Positions 1 through 8,169 of a DNA stretch of 64,000 bases are shown here, piece after piece. This DNA is from Moritella sp. Urea-trap-13 (GTDB lineage Bacteria; Pseudomonadota; Gammaproteobacteria; Enterobacterales; Moritellaceae), in the NCBI RefSeq assembly GCF_002836355.1, contig NZ_PJCA01000001.1:1-64000 (forward strand), in the 5' to 3' direction. Each line of letters begins with the position of its first letter. Position 1 is the first letter of the stretch. Both the position numbers and the translations under genes were made by a program. The notes below the pieces were generated by a model, which saw nothing but the letters and a program-made list of their open reading frames with translations, was not told the DNA's origin and made no database searches.

Positions 1-656
1 GTGATCGTGCCGCCGTTGGCTTCACTCAATTCACTGTTATCTGCGCTTAAGGTTACCGTCGTATCACCTTTATTACCTGCATTGCCAGAATTGCCTGTAT
101 TACCAGAATTACCTTTGCCGCCCGTATCACCAGTAATATTGGTATCTACTAAAATTTTAGTTTCTGTTGTTTGGCTAAAAGTTTCAGTCTCAAAGTCAGC
201 CTCTGCCAGAGTTTCATCACCAGTACGTTCTACAGAAACTGCAGACGAACGGCCACCATCACTCGCACTACCGGCAGCGGTACTAACAGGATCGATAAAC
301 TCTTCATCAGAAAGGATTAATTCTTGAATGGCACGAATGTCAGCTAAAACATCATCACCAACTTGCGGTTGGCCTGGTGTTGGTTGATCACTCGCTTCAG
401 TAATTTCATCTAACACATCCATCGCTACATCAGACGAGTCAGCATTATCAGTTGCTTTAAAATGCTCATCAATGATCACTTGTGACCCATCTGCATACTT
501 CAATATAACTTGAGCACCAGACGTGACCTCAATTTTGCCGCCCGCAGCTATTTCATAACCACTTTCCAAGGATTGACTATCCTGCTCAAGTATATGTTCC
601 GCTTTACCGTTAACAGATACAACTTGCGCTTGCTGGGGAATGACAAATGTAATCAT
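1..656 (-). CDS. Giant LapA/BapA-like adhesin, N-terminal retention module (partial)
   Basis: The reading frame is open from an ATG at 656 down to the window edge, giving 218 codons of a protein that continues outside. Residues 1-90 are a compact beta-rich domain with no signal peptide, typical of the retention module that plugs type I-secreted adhesins in the outer-membrane TolC pore. A helical stretch leads to TAAG at residues 126-129, which matches the di-alanine site cut by the periplasmic protease LapG in LapA-type adhesins. Residues 176-199 form eight G-X-Y triplets, followed by the start of an Ig-like repeat (VTLSADNSELSE). The secretion genes and the C-terminal RTX region would lie outside the window. 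Family assignment is an inference from architecture and the cleavage motif. Confidence 0.8.
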   Translation of the reverse strand, partial: MITFVIPQQAQVVSVNGKAEHILEQDSQSLESGYEIAAGGKIEVTSGAQVILKYADGSQVIIDEHFKATDNADSSDVAMDVLDEITEASDQPTPGQPQVGDDVLADIRAIQELILSDEEFIDPVSTAAGSASDGGRSSAVSVERTGDETLAEADFETETFSQTTETKILVDTNITGDTGGKGNSGNTGNSGNAGNKGDTTVTLSADNSELSEANGGTI

Positions 657-1072
657 GAGTAAGTCCTTTTAACTATCTTGTTCCAGGGAACAGGTAAATA
701 CCTGCATAATTATCGATTTACACTATGATCATATATACAATAACCACTATTTTTACCGATATAACAATTAACCTAATTCAAGCATCTAATTTAGTACATA
801 ATACTCACATTAAAAGCAGAGCGATTAACGTTAAATACACATCTTCAATAAAGAATTAGTTCAAATGGCTTTTTATTATACATATTTAACATTCAATAAA
901 CCATTGTATGTTAATAAGTTTAGCTTCACAGAAATGCCTATTCGCCTACCAACAAGTTTAACACTATGGTAACAACTCCTAATTTCAAGTAAGCGATTGT
1001 AATTAATAATTATTTTTATTTCATAACGTAAGCATTAACTTGCTATACATACTGACGCTCATAAAATTTAAA
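657..1072. other. AT-rich intergenic region upstream of the adhesin
   Basis: No open frame with coding character is visible. The stretch is strongly AT-rich and lies in front of the leftward adhesin gene, so it should hold its promoter. AAGGACTT, read on the minus strand just before the adhesin ATG, provides a ribosome-binding site. I cannot single out a convincing operator. Confidence 0.5.
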
Positions 1073-1110
1073 CAAAAAAAGCCCATCGTTATTGCTAACG
1101 ATGGGCTTTT
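1073..1110 (-). terminator. Rho-independent terminator of the TRAP transporter operon
   Basis: An 11-bp perfect stem (1081-1091 with 1096-1106) has a TTGC loop. On the minus strand it is followed by a run of T (A run at 1073-1080). A shorter T run at 1107-1110 could let it act on the plus strand too. Confidence 0.85.
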
Positions 1111-1160
1111 AAACTATTGAATTTATAGAATTGTCGGTTATATCACGTATTTCAAATACG

Positions 1161-2483
1161 CTATTTCCACCATAGCGCCAATTCAGGGAAGATAATAAGT
1201 AACGCTAATGCTACAACTTGTAAGCAGATAAACGGTACAAGTGCGCTAAAGATTTCACCTAAGCTAATATCTTTTGGTGCTACCGATTTAAGGTAAAAAG
1301 CGGCGGGTCCAAATGGCGGAGATAAGAAGGAAACCTGCATATTCATGCAGAACACCACACCAAACCAAATCGGATCAAAACCTAAACCAACAACAATCGG
1401 CACAAAGATAGGCATAGTTAACAGTGCCACACCTACCCAATCCAGGAACATACCCAATACAAACAGTACCGCCATCATGATTAAGATAGTCCCCATTGGG
1501 CTACCACCACTCATCGCAAGAATACCTTCGCTGACGAAATCAATGCCGCCCATCAAGTTGTAAACACCAACCAATGCGCTCGCACCAATACCAATCCAGA
1601 TAATCATGCCACAAGTACGTAATGTCGCAATCGAGCTTTCTTTTAACATGTTCCAGTTAAGCTCACCACGAATCGCAGCACTAATGGCAATACCAACAAC
1701 ACCTAATGCTGATGCTTCAGTAATTGACGCAATACCACTGTAGATACTACCCAATACCACACCAACAGATAGCATTGGAAATAATAAGGCTTTCTTAAAG
1801 TTAATATCTTTCGCTGCATCTTCAGCTAATTCTTCAGCCGTCGGTAGTGGCGCTAATGACGGGTTTAAATAACAACGAATCAATACATACAAAATATATA
1901 ATAACGCTAATATCGCAGCCGGTAAGAATGATGCTTTAAACAAGTCGCCAATGGAAACACTTGCCGTGAGACCATAAATAATCAATACGATACTTGGCGG
2001 TAACATAGTACCCAACGCGCCACCAGCACAAGTCGTACCAATCGCCAGTTTACGGTCGTAACCCAAGCGCAGCATTTGTGGTAATGCCAGAATACCAAGT
2101 AATACCGTTTCGCCACCAATCACACCTGACATAGATGCAAGTAATACCGCGACTAATAACGTTTGAACGGCAACGCCACCACGGACGTTACGCGCGACCT
2201 TTTTCATTGCATCGAATAAGTCACGCGCAATACCAGAACGGTCAAGCAAGGCGGCCATCAATACAAACATAGGCACGGCTAAGAATACGTAGCCACTAAC
2301 AAAACTATAAATTCGGCTGGTGATCAGTGGTAAAACCTCTGGACCAAACCAACCAAATGTGAAAATAACAGCCACTAAGCCAGTTACAAATGCCAACTGC
2401 ATACCTGTTAATAACAGGCCAATCATGAGCACCAGCATTAACAAACTGCCGTAACCAATACCGATAGATGAAAGATCAAACAT
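1161..2483 (-). CDS. dctM: TRAP transporter large permease (DctM)
   Basis: This 440-residue protein has about twelve hydrophobic segments over its whole length, the usual size for the DctM/SiaM large subunit of tripartite ATP-independent periplasmic transporters. It drives sodium-coupled uptake of an organic acid across the inner membrane. Conserved glycine- and proline-rich hairpin regions are visible (IGGETVLLG near residue 120, LGTMLPPS near 158, LSPPFGPAAF near 390). It is last in an operon dctP-dctQ-dctM, one base after dctQ, and is followed by a terminator. The gluconokinase, gluconate-type repressor and 6-phosphogluconate dehydrogenase nearby suggest that gluconate or a related sugar acid is the substrate; that is inference from context. 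Confidence 0.93.
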   Translation of the reverse strand: MFDLSSIGIGYGSLLMLVLMIGLLLTGMQLAFVTGLVAVIFTFGWFGPEVLPLITSRIYSFVSGYVFLAVPMFVLMAALLDRSGIARDLFDAMKKVARNVRGGVAVQTLLVAVLLASMSGVIGGETVLLGILALPQMLRLGYDRKLAIGTTCAGGALGTMLPPSIVLIIYGLTASVSIGDLFKASFLPAAILALLYILYVLIRCYLNPSLAPLPTAEELAEDAAKDINFKKALLFPMLSVGVVLGSIYSGIASITEASALGVVGIAISAAIRGELNWNMLKESSIATLRTCGMIIWIGIGASALVGVYNLMGGIDFVSEGILAMSGGSPMGTILIMMAVLFVLGMFLDWVGVALLTMPIFVPIVVGLGFDPIWFGVVFCMNMQVSFLSPPFGPAAFYLKSVAPKDISLGEIFSALVPFICLQVVALALLIIFPELALWWK

Positions 2484-2484
2484 A

Positions 2485-3030
2485 TTATTTATTCTTCTTA
2501 ACTAAGTCGTGGATTTCTTGAATCAGGTGCAACACAAATTGCACTGACATTAAGCACAGAGTACCAAAAATTAACGCTTTAAGTAGCGCTGGATATGCAG
2601 GATCCCAAGCAGAGCCCGATGTTTCTAAACGCATTTCACCCCAAGGTGCATACCAAGCACCTTCAGTCATTGTCCATGCCGCAATAGAAAGTAAAACAGT
2701 GAACAATAACCCCATAATATGATGGAATACATTCAAGTACTGTTTTGTACGTTCTGATACATGATCATAAATAAGAACAACACGAACGTGTTTGTCTGTC
2801 GCTAATCCATAAGCGCCACCAATTACAAATAATGAGCCGCCAATAAAGGATGCTGTTTCATGTACCCAAATCGTCGGCGCATTAAATACATAACGCATCA
2901 ACACTTCATAAAACGATATTAATACCGTAAATAAAAACAGCACACTAATAGCATTACCTGCCCATATAATGCCCGCATCAAGGCGGTTTCTTGGTTGCAG
3001 CTCTTCTGGATTACTCATCGATTTAGTCAT
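2485..3030 (-). CDS. dctQ: TRAP transporter small permease (DctQ)
   Basis: The 181-residue protein has four predicted membrane segments (about residues 25-45, 60-80, 100-122 and 148-170), the standard topology of the DctQ subunit that bridges the binding protein and the large permease. The motif region around EVLMRYVFN and WVHETASF, near residues 42-63, is typical of the family. It sits between dctP and dctM, with 56 bases to dctP that contain a terminator-like hairpin. An in-frame ATG five codons in (MSNPEE) is an alternative start. Confidence 0.92.
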   Translation of the reverse strand: MTKSMSNPEELQPRNRLDAGIIWAGNAISVLFLFTVLISFYEVLMRYVFNAPTIWVHETASFIGGSLFVIGGAYGLATDKHVRVVLIYDHVSERTKQYLNVFHHIMGLLFTVLLSIAAWTMTEGAWYAPWGEMRLETSGSAWDPAYPALLKALIFGTLCLMSVQFVLHLIQEIHDLVKKNK

Positions 3031-3042
3031 CTTTTAAGTGGG

Positions 3043-3065
3043 AAAAAAGGCTGCAGCGCAGCCTT
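3043..3065 (-). terminator. Hairpin in the dctP-dctQ gap, likely a partial terminator
   Basis: A perfect 8-bp stem (3047-3054 with 3058-3065) has a 3-nt loop and is followed on the minus strand by six T. It lies just after the dctP stop and before dctQ. Such hairpins commonly let the binding protein be made in excess over its permease. Confidence 0.6.
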
Positions 3066-3086
3066 CAGGTATAGCACTTACTTAAA

Positions 3087-4103
3087 TTACAGTAAGTTTT
3101 TCGCTTTCAAATGTGCTGTTACAGAATCATATACTTTTTGTGCGTTTGGAGAACGTTTTGCATAAACTTCCCATTGGCTACGTGCAATAGTACGGAATTT
3201 TTTACGTTCTTCTGCTGGCCAGTCATGTATTGTAATTTTTGGATCTGCCATTGCTTCTGCAACCGCTTCAGCATCTGCTTTCTTTAAGGTATCAACCATA
3301 GTGTAAGCAAACGTTTTAACTGAATCTTGCATTATTTTTTGTAAATCAGCTGGTAGTTTGTTCCACGATTTTGCACTAATTGATACTTCAATTGCAGGTA
3401 AAGAGTGGAAACCAGGATAGACAGGATGCGGTGCAACGTCATTTAGACCGGCTTTATGGTTCGTTGAAAATACCGTGTAATCGGCAGCATCAATAACGCC
3501 TTTACTCAAACCTGTAAATACTTCTGAACCCGGTAAGTTAACTGGTGACGCACCTGCAGCTGCAAATACTTGTTGCACTAGACCTTCAGGCGCACGTAGT
3601 TTAAGCCCTTTAAGATCGGCTACACCATTAAGCGGCACTTTAGAAACAAACGCTTCAAGACCCGTTGCTGATGCCCCGATATAGTAGATACCATATGGCT
3701 GGTAAATTTCACGCATTAGCTCGTTACCGCCGCCATTATACATGTAATCAAGTAACTGCTCAGGTTCAGACCAAGCGCCTACGGTATTACCCATCAAACC
3801 AAATGCAGGATCTTTACCAGCAAAGAAACCCGTTGCCGTAATATGACCTTGTAAAACACCAAACTTAATCGCATCTAGCGTTTCTGTGTGCTTAACAACA
3901 GCACCGACAGGCAGCATAGTCACATCGATACGACCATCAGAATCTTTTTCTAGTTGCTCCGCCCATGCTTGTTGCACTTGGAAGTTCTTCTCACCTGATG
4001 GATCTGATGATTGGAATTTAAAGTTAAACTCAGCAGCGAATGCCGATGCACTCATTAATGTTGCAACAGACGCTGCAATTATCGTTTTTGAAATCGTTTT
4101 CAT
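3087..4103 (-). CDS. dctP: TRAP transporter substrate-binding protein (DctP)
   Basis: The 338-residue periplasmic binding protein has a clear Sec signal peptide (residues 1-23, ending ASAFA before the mature AEFNFKF). The DctP fold is supported by the segment DLKGLKLRAPEG around residue 170, whose arginine normally binds the substrate carboxylate, and by FTGLSKGVIDAAD near 205. The protein captures an organic or sugar acid and delivers it to DctQM. It is the first gene of the operon. A 12-bp perfect palindrome of the gluconate-repressor type lies about 70 bases upstream, so I infer gluconate-responsive control. Substrate identity is not proven by sequence. Confidence 0.93.
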   Translation of the reverse strand: MKTISKTIIAASVATLMSASAFAAEFNFKFQSSDPSGEKNFQVQQAWAEQLEKDSDGRIDVTMLPVGAVVKHTETLDAIKFGVLQGHITATGFFAGKDPAFGLMGNTVGAWSEPEQLLDYMYNGGGNELMREIYQPYGIYYIGASATGLEAFVSKVPLNGVADLKGLKLRAPEGLVQQVFAAAGASPVNLPGSEVFTGLSKGVIDAADYTVFSTNHKAGLNDVAPHPVYPGFHSLPAIEVSISAKSWNKLPADLQKIMQDSVKTFAYTMVDTLKKADAEAVAEAMADPKITIHDWPAEERKKFRTIARSQWEVYAKRSPNAQKVYDSVTAHLKAKNLL

Positions 4104-4170
4104 TAGTAGCGGTATCCTTGTTTCTGGTAAACCCGATAATGATGTTATGTTAACTTTTATGTTAATTATT

Positions 4171-4186
4171 ATGTTACCGGTAACTG
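4171..4186. promoter_or_regulatory. Candidate GntR-type operator upstream of dctP
   Basis: ATGTTACCGGTAACTG contains the perfect 12-bp palindrome GTTACCGGTAAC. It closely resembles the gluconate repressor operator known from Escherichia coli. It lies about 70 bases before the dctP start. Two related sequences occur at 4988 and 6409. Confidence 0.65.
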
Positions 4187-4320
4187 TTGGAGCAATCTTA
4201 CTCTCACAAACCGTTAAACTCTAGGGGTAACATCACATTTTCACATAAAACCATCGGATAACTTCAACTTTAAAGTCACTATTGTTACATATGCACAACT
4301 TTTTAGTTTCATTTGAAAGT

Positions 4321-4370
4321 TAAGTTTGGGGATAAAAAAAACGGCCATATTTTGATTAAAATATGACCAT
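4321..4370 (-). terminator. Terminator of gntR-gntK
   Basis: An 11-bp stem with one mismatch (4343-4353 with 4358-4368) is followed on the minus strand by an eight-base T run. It lies 65 bases after the gluconokinase stop. The surrounding gap from 4104 to 4435 otherwise carries the dctP promoter and operator. Confidence 0.75.
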
Positions 4371-4435
4371 TATTATCTTTTATGAATGTACTGATATTTT
4401 ATAAAATCAGCAGTAATCAATACAACATCGCCACA

Positions 4436-4948
4436 CTATTTTGCTGATAAAGCGGCTACGCTGAGCGTTACAATGTTATCAATTGTACCATCAATAGGCA
4501 CAGAAAGTACGTCGCTTTCATCTGCTAAAGGCTGCTCTAACGTATTGAACTGACTTTTTAACATCTCATCACCGCTAAAGAAGTGGCCTGCTCGTGCTTT
4601 CATACGCGTTAAAATTAAATCAAAGCTGCCATCTAAGTAGATAAATGTCACGGCTTTATTACCGTCACGAATTTGATCACGGTAATCTTTGCGTAATGCA
4701 GAACAAACGATAACGCCTGTTTCGTTCTTCTGCTCAATACTAAAACACGCATCACGGATACGTTCTAACCAAGGTTGACGGTCTGCATCATTTAATGGCT
4801 GGCTCGCGGCCATTTTTAAAATATTCGCTTTCGGATGCAGGTCATCGCCGTCAATAAACTTAACGCCAAGTTGCTGTGAAATTTTTAATCCTATCGTGGA
4901 CTTTCCGCTGCCAGAAACGCCCATGACAATAATGCTTCTACCTATCAT
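4436..4948 (-). CDS. gntK: Gluconokinase
   Basis: The 170-residue cytoplasmic kinase phosphorylates D-gluconate to 6-phosphogluconate using ATP. The Walker A motif GVSGSGKST is at residues 10-18. The typical gluconokinase blocks FIDGDDLHP (about 31-39) and VCSALRKDYRD (about 81-91) are present, and length matches the GntK/IdnK family. It lies downstream of the repressor gene with an 83-base gap that holds a second gluconate-type operator, and its own terminator follows. The product is the substrate of the 6-phosphogluconate dehydrogenase at 6.5 kb, so the cluster forms a full route from uptake to ribulose 5-phosphate. Confidence 0.95.
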   Translation of the reverse strand: MIGRSIIVMGVSGSGKSTIGLKISQQLGVKFIDGDDLHPKANILKMAASQPLNDADRQPWLERIRDACFSIEQKNETGVIVCSALRKDYRDQIRDGNKAVTFIYLDGSFDLILTRMKARAGHFFSGDEMLKSQFNTLEQPLADESDVLSVPIDGTIDNIVTLSVAALSAK

Positions 4949-4987
4949 ATTATGTACTTCTTAACATTACTCGAAATCAACACGGTA

Positions 4988-5003
4988 ATGTTACCGTTAA
5001 CAC
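4988..5003. promoter_or_regulatory. Candidate GntR-type operator upstream of gntK
   Basis: ATGTTACCGTTAACAC matches the site at 4171 in 12 of 16 positions, with an imperfect GTTA/TAAC dyad. It is placed between the repressor stop and the gntK start, where it could control gntK separately. Confidence 0.55.
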
Positions 5004-5031
5004 GACAAAACACAAGTATTATCAGTACATA

Positions 5032-6045
5032 TTAGGTAGAAGCACGCTCTGAAATAATAAAACCGAGATCCAGATGCTTATTTTCAATCGGTTCATCGTT
5101 GATTCTTTTAAGTAACATTGTTGCCGCTTGCTCACCAATATCAAAGCGAGGAATCGCCACAGAGGTTAATTTGGGGTTGGTCGCCGCACAAATATCAAGA
5201 TCGTTAAAGCCAACTAAGGCGATATCTTTCGGTACTTTCAGGTTACGACGTTGGCACTCAAATAGCGCGCCAGCCGCTAAATCATCATTACAAAAGAAAA
5301 TACAATCAGTATCTGGCCACTCGCCTAAGATCTCGGTCAGCATATCAGCCCCCATCTGGTAAGTAGACGCATAGTTGCTGGTGACAACACGCTCATCGCT
5401 CAAATCGGTTTCCCAAATCGCTTTACGCCAACCATCCAAACGCAGCTGTGCACGTAAGTCCATACGCGCGCCGGCAAAACCAATATTTTTATAGCCTTTA
5501 CCAATTAAATACTCTGTCATTTTATAGCCAGCTTCTTCATGATCTAAACCAACCGACATATCAATGGCGTTACCATTACATTCCATGATCTCGACAACAG
5601 GTAAGTTTGATTTACGTAACAGGCGATTACTGCGTTCGGTATGATGGGTTCCCGAAATGATGATACCGTCGATACCAAACTGTAAATAGGTTTCAATCAA
5701 ACGTTCTTCTTCTAACAATGAATAACCCGAGTGACCTAATAAGATCTGAAAGCCTTGCGCTAACATCACATCATTAATACCGCGTACAACATCAGCAAAT
5801 ACGCCATTAGATAATGACGGCACAATTAATACCACCGTTTTACTTTGCTTAGCACTTAACATGCTAGCGGCACGGTTAGGTATGTAGCCCATTTGATCTA
5901 TGGCTTTATGGATAGTTAAGCGTAATGATTCCGATACTTTCTCAGGTGTGCGGATCGCCCTAGAGACGGTAATTTTAGTCACGCCTACTTTATTTGCAAC
6001 ATCTTGTAAGGTCACTCGACCGGACTTACGACTATTGGAACTCAT
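5032..6045 (-). CDS. gntR: LacI-family gluconate repressor (GntR-like)
   Basis: The 337-residue regulator has an N-terminal LacI helix-turn-helix (VTLQDVANKVGVTKITVSRA region, residues 11-30, with hinge helix near 55-65) and a periplasmic-binding-like effector domain with the GIDGIIISG and GFNDLD signatures. Its closest match by motif and context is GntR, which represses gluconate genes until gluconate binds. It is divergent from gnd and upstream of gntK in the same direction. Three operator-like palindromes in the cluster fit its role. The effector is inferred from neighbours. Confidence 0.9.
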   Translation of the reverse strand: MSSNSRKSGRVTLQDVANKVGVTKITVSRAIRTPEKVSESLRLTIHKAIDQMGYIPNRAASMLSAKQSKTVVLIVPSLSNGVFADVVRGINDVMLAQGFQILLGHSGYSLLEEERLIETYLQFGIDGIIISGTHHTERSNRLLRKSNLPVVEIMECNGNAIDMSVGLDHEEAGYKMTEYLIGKGYKNIGFAGARMDLRAQLRLDGWRKAIWETDLSDERVVTSNYASTYQMGADMLTEILGEWPDTDCIFFCNDDLAAGALFECQRRNLKVPKDIALVGFNDLDICAATNPKLTSVAIPRFDIGEQAATMLLKRINDEPIENKHLDLGFIISERAST

Positions 6046-6515
6046 ACGCCTAATATCCTTAGTTATAAAATACTTACCACATTATACCTATCTTCAATTA
6101 GGGGTAAATAAACTTTTCAATTAACTTTAAATTAGCAAAATCGTATAGTTTTCAACATATTTGTTAATACATTTAACCATTAATGCTACTGATATGTTTA
6201 AAGAAATGTTCACAGATACAGTTATATAAACATATTAGTAATTTTAGCTATATTTATATAATTGGGCAGGAAAGAACCAATCTTAAATTTATACAAACTA
6301 TGATAGTGTGAGGTAGGTCTCATAAGACAATGCGGATTAACCATATCAATTTTAATGATTTAAAATTAGTTTATCCAAAAAGTGTGATTTAGATGAAAAA
6401 GACAAATAACGATAGCGTTAACATTGTATCTTTTGCTACTTTCTATATCATGCCTTAAACAATCAGGCATTAGCCAATTCTCACCTTCATGACTTGCCAA
6501 GGCACAGAGGAACAG
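6046..6515. other. Divergent promoter region between gntR and gnd
   Basis: This 470-base AT-rich region separates the repressor gene from gnd. It holds a third gluconate-operator-like sequence at 6409-6424 and the ribosome-binding site AGAGGAA just before the gnd ATG. An upstream in-frame ATG at 6489 would add nine residues (MTCQGTEEQ) that do not fit the family, so it is not taken as the start. Confidence 0.6.
6409..6424. promoter_or_regulatory. Candidate GntR-type operator upstream of gnd
   Basis: Read on the minus strand the site is ATGTTAACGCTATCGT, sharing ATGTTA and the central CG step with the other two sites. It is degenerate in the second half, so this is the weakest of the three. 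Confidence 0.45.
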
Positions 6516-8018
6516 ATGAACAATAATATTGATATTGCAGTAATAGGTTTAGGCGTAATGGGTGCCAACATGGCATTAAATTTAGCAGAGCGCGGATTTT
6601 CCGTTGCCGCTTTTGACATTAACGAAAGCCGTCGTACTGACATCGTTAAGCGTCATCAACCTCTCACAGCAGCAAAATTAATCGCTGTTGCCGATCTTGC
6701 AGAACTAATTAACCAACTAGACACGCCACGTCGTATCGTGCTTTCTGTTCCAGCAGGTCCTGTTGTTGATATTATTTGTAATGACCTAATTGCAGCTGGC
6801 TTAGAAGCAAGCGACATTGTGGTAGATACAGGTAATAGCCAATGGCGTGATTCAATTACACGTGCAGATTCTTATGCCGGCAAGTTTAACTTCTTCACTT
6901 GTGCAATTTCAGGTGGAGAAGTGGGCGCTCGTTTTGGTCCTTCACTTATGCCAAGTGGCGACAAAGCAGCATGGGAATTGTTAAAACCTATGTGGCAAGC
7001 AATGTCAGCGAAAGTAGACCCTGTAACAGGTGTTGAAATTGCGCGTACACAAGTAGACCAGCCGTTACCTGAAGGTGAACCTTGTGCCGAATATATCGGT
7101 CCAATCGGTTCTGGCCATTTTGTTAAAATGGTACATAACGGTATCGAATACGCTGATATGCAAATGATTGCTGAAGTTGTGCAATTCATGCGTCAAATCT
7201 TAGGTATGTCAGCTGTTGAAGTTGGCGAAGTATTCAGTGAATGGAATAAAGGCAAGCTGCAAAGCTACCTTATCGAGATCACAGGTAACATCCTGAAAGT
7301 TGTTGACGAAGCAACAGGCAAACCTATGGTTGACGTGATCATGGATCAAGCAGGCCAAAAAGGTACGGGTAACTGGACTGCACGTGAAGCACTCGAGCTT
7401 GGCGTACCAGCAAACGCAATTGCAGAATCTGTATTTGCACGTTGCCTAAGTACCCAAAAGTCTATCCGTCAGGTTGGCGCGATGAAACTCGCAGGTCCAG
7501 CAGTTACTATCGAAGACCGTAACGTATGGTTAGAAAAATTATCTGACGCATTATATTGTTCAAAAATCTGTAGCTACGCGCAAGGTTTTGAATTAATGAC
7601 TGCGGCTGAAAAAGAACATAACTGGACACTTGATTACGTTGCAATTGCAAAAATTTGGCGTGCTGGTTGCGTGATCCGAGCGCACTTCTTAGATGATATT
7701 TCGAAAGCTTACCAAGCTGAACCTGAGCTATTAAACTTAATGTTAGCTGAACGTTTCACTAATACACTAGCTGAAAGCCAAATGGCATGGCGTGAAGTGT
7801 TAGCGAAAGCAATCATGCAAGGTATGCCAATGCCTTCAATTAGCGCAGCAATGAGCTACTACGATTGTTACCGTGAAGCAGATTCATCTGCAAGCTTGAT
7901 CCAAGCAATGCGTGATTACTTCGGTGGCCACACTTACCGTCGTAAAGATCAAGATACAAGTCAAAGCTTCCACTATGATTGGCATTTTGGTACTGGCGAG
8001 CACAAAGCACAGCACTAA
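6516..8018 (+). CDS. gnd: 6-phosphogluconate dehydrogenase, decarboxylating
   Basis: This 500-residue enzyme oxidises 6-phosphogluconate to ribulose 5-phosphate and CO2 with NADP. The dinucleotide fold GLGVMGANMA is near residue 10, the substrate loop ISGGEVGA near 130, and the catalytic GSGHFVKMVHNGIEY near 195-210, including the lysine. The start at 6516 has a good AGAGGAA ribosome-binding site. It is somewhat longer than the usual 470-480 residues; much of the difference is an extra loop around residues 170-185 (VTGVEIARTQVDQPLP). A strong terminator follows. With the TRAP transporter and gluconokinase it makes a gluconate-to-pentose-phosphate route; no edd or eda is in the window. Confidence 0.95.
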   Translation: MNNNIDIAVIGLGVMGANMALNLAERGFSVAAFDINESRRTDIVKRHQPLTAAKLIAVADLAELINQLDTPRRIVLSVPAGPVVDIICNDLIAAGLEASDIVVDTGNSQWRDSITRADSYAGKFNFFTCAISGGEVGARFGPSLMPSGDKAAWELLKPMWQAMSAKVDPVTGVEIARTQVDQPLPEGEPCAEYIGPIGSGHFVKMVHNGIEYADMQMIAEVVQFMRQILGMSAVEVGEVFSEWNKGKLQSYLIEITGNILKVVDEATGKPMVDVIMDQAGQKGTGNWTAREALELGVPANAIAESVFARCLSTQKSIRQVGAMKLAGPAVTIEDRNVWLEKLSDALYCSKICSYAQGFELMTAAEKEHNWTLDYVAIAKIWRAGCVIRAHFLDDISKAYQAEPELLNLMLAERFTNTLAESQMAWREVLAKAIMQGMPMPSISAAMSYYDCYREADSSASLIQAMRDYFGGHTYRRKDQDTSQSFHYDWHFGTGEHKAQH

Positions 8019-8072
8019 TTGATTGATTAATCATAAATCATAAGTAATATGCCTTTATTGGTGTAACTATTT

Positions 8073-8097
8073 AAAAACCCAGTGCGCTGGGTTTTTT
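8073..8097 (+). terminator. Terminator of gnd
   Basis: A 10-bp stem (8073-8082 with 8087-8096) has a TGCG loop and ends in a T run. It lies 55 bases after the gnd stop. Confidence 0.9.
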
Positions 8098-8169
8098 ATT
8101 ACCTCCATTATTTTATTCCCCACAACATGCTACAACATAGTGCACCACCGCCATCACAAGGACTAAGCG

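Noticed and set aside
1-327. Rightward open frame over the left end
   Set aside because: It is the antisense shadow of the adhesin gene; its proline- and valine-rich translation reflects the complement of the G-X-Y tract.
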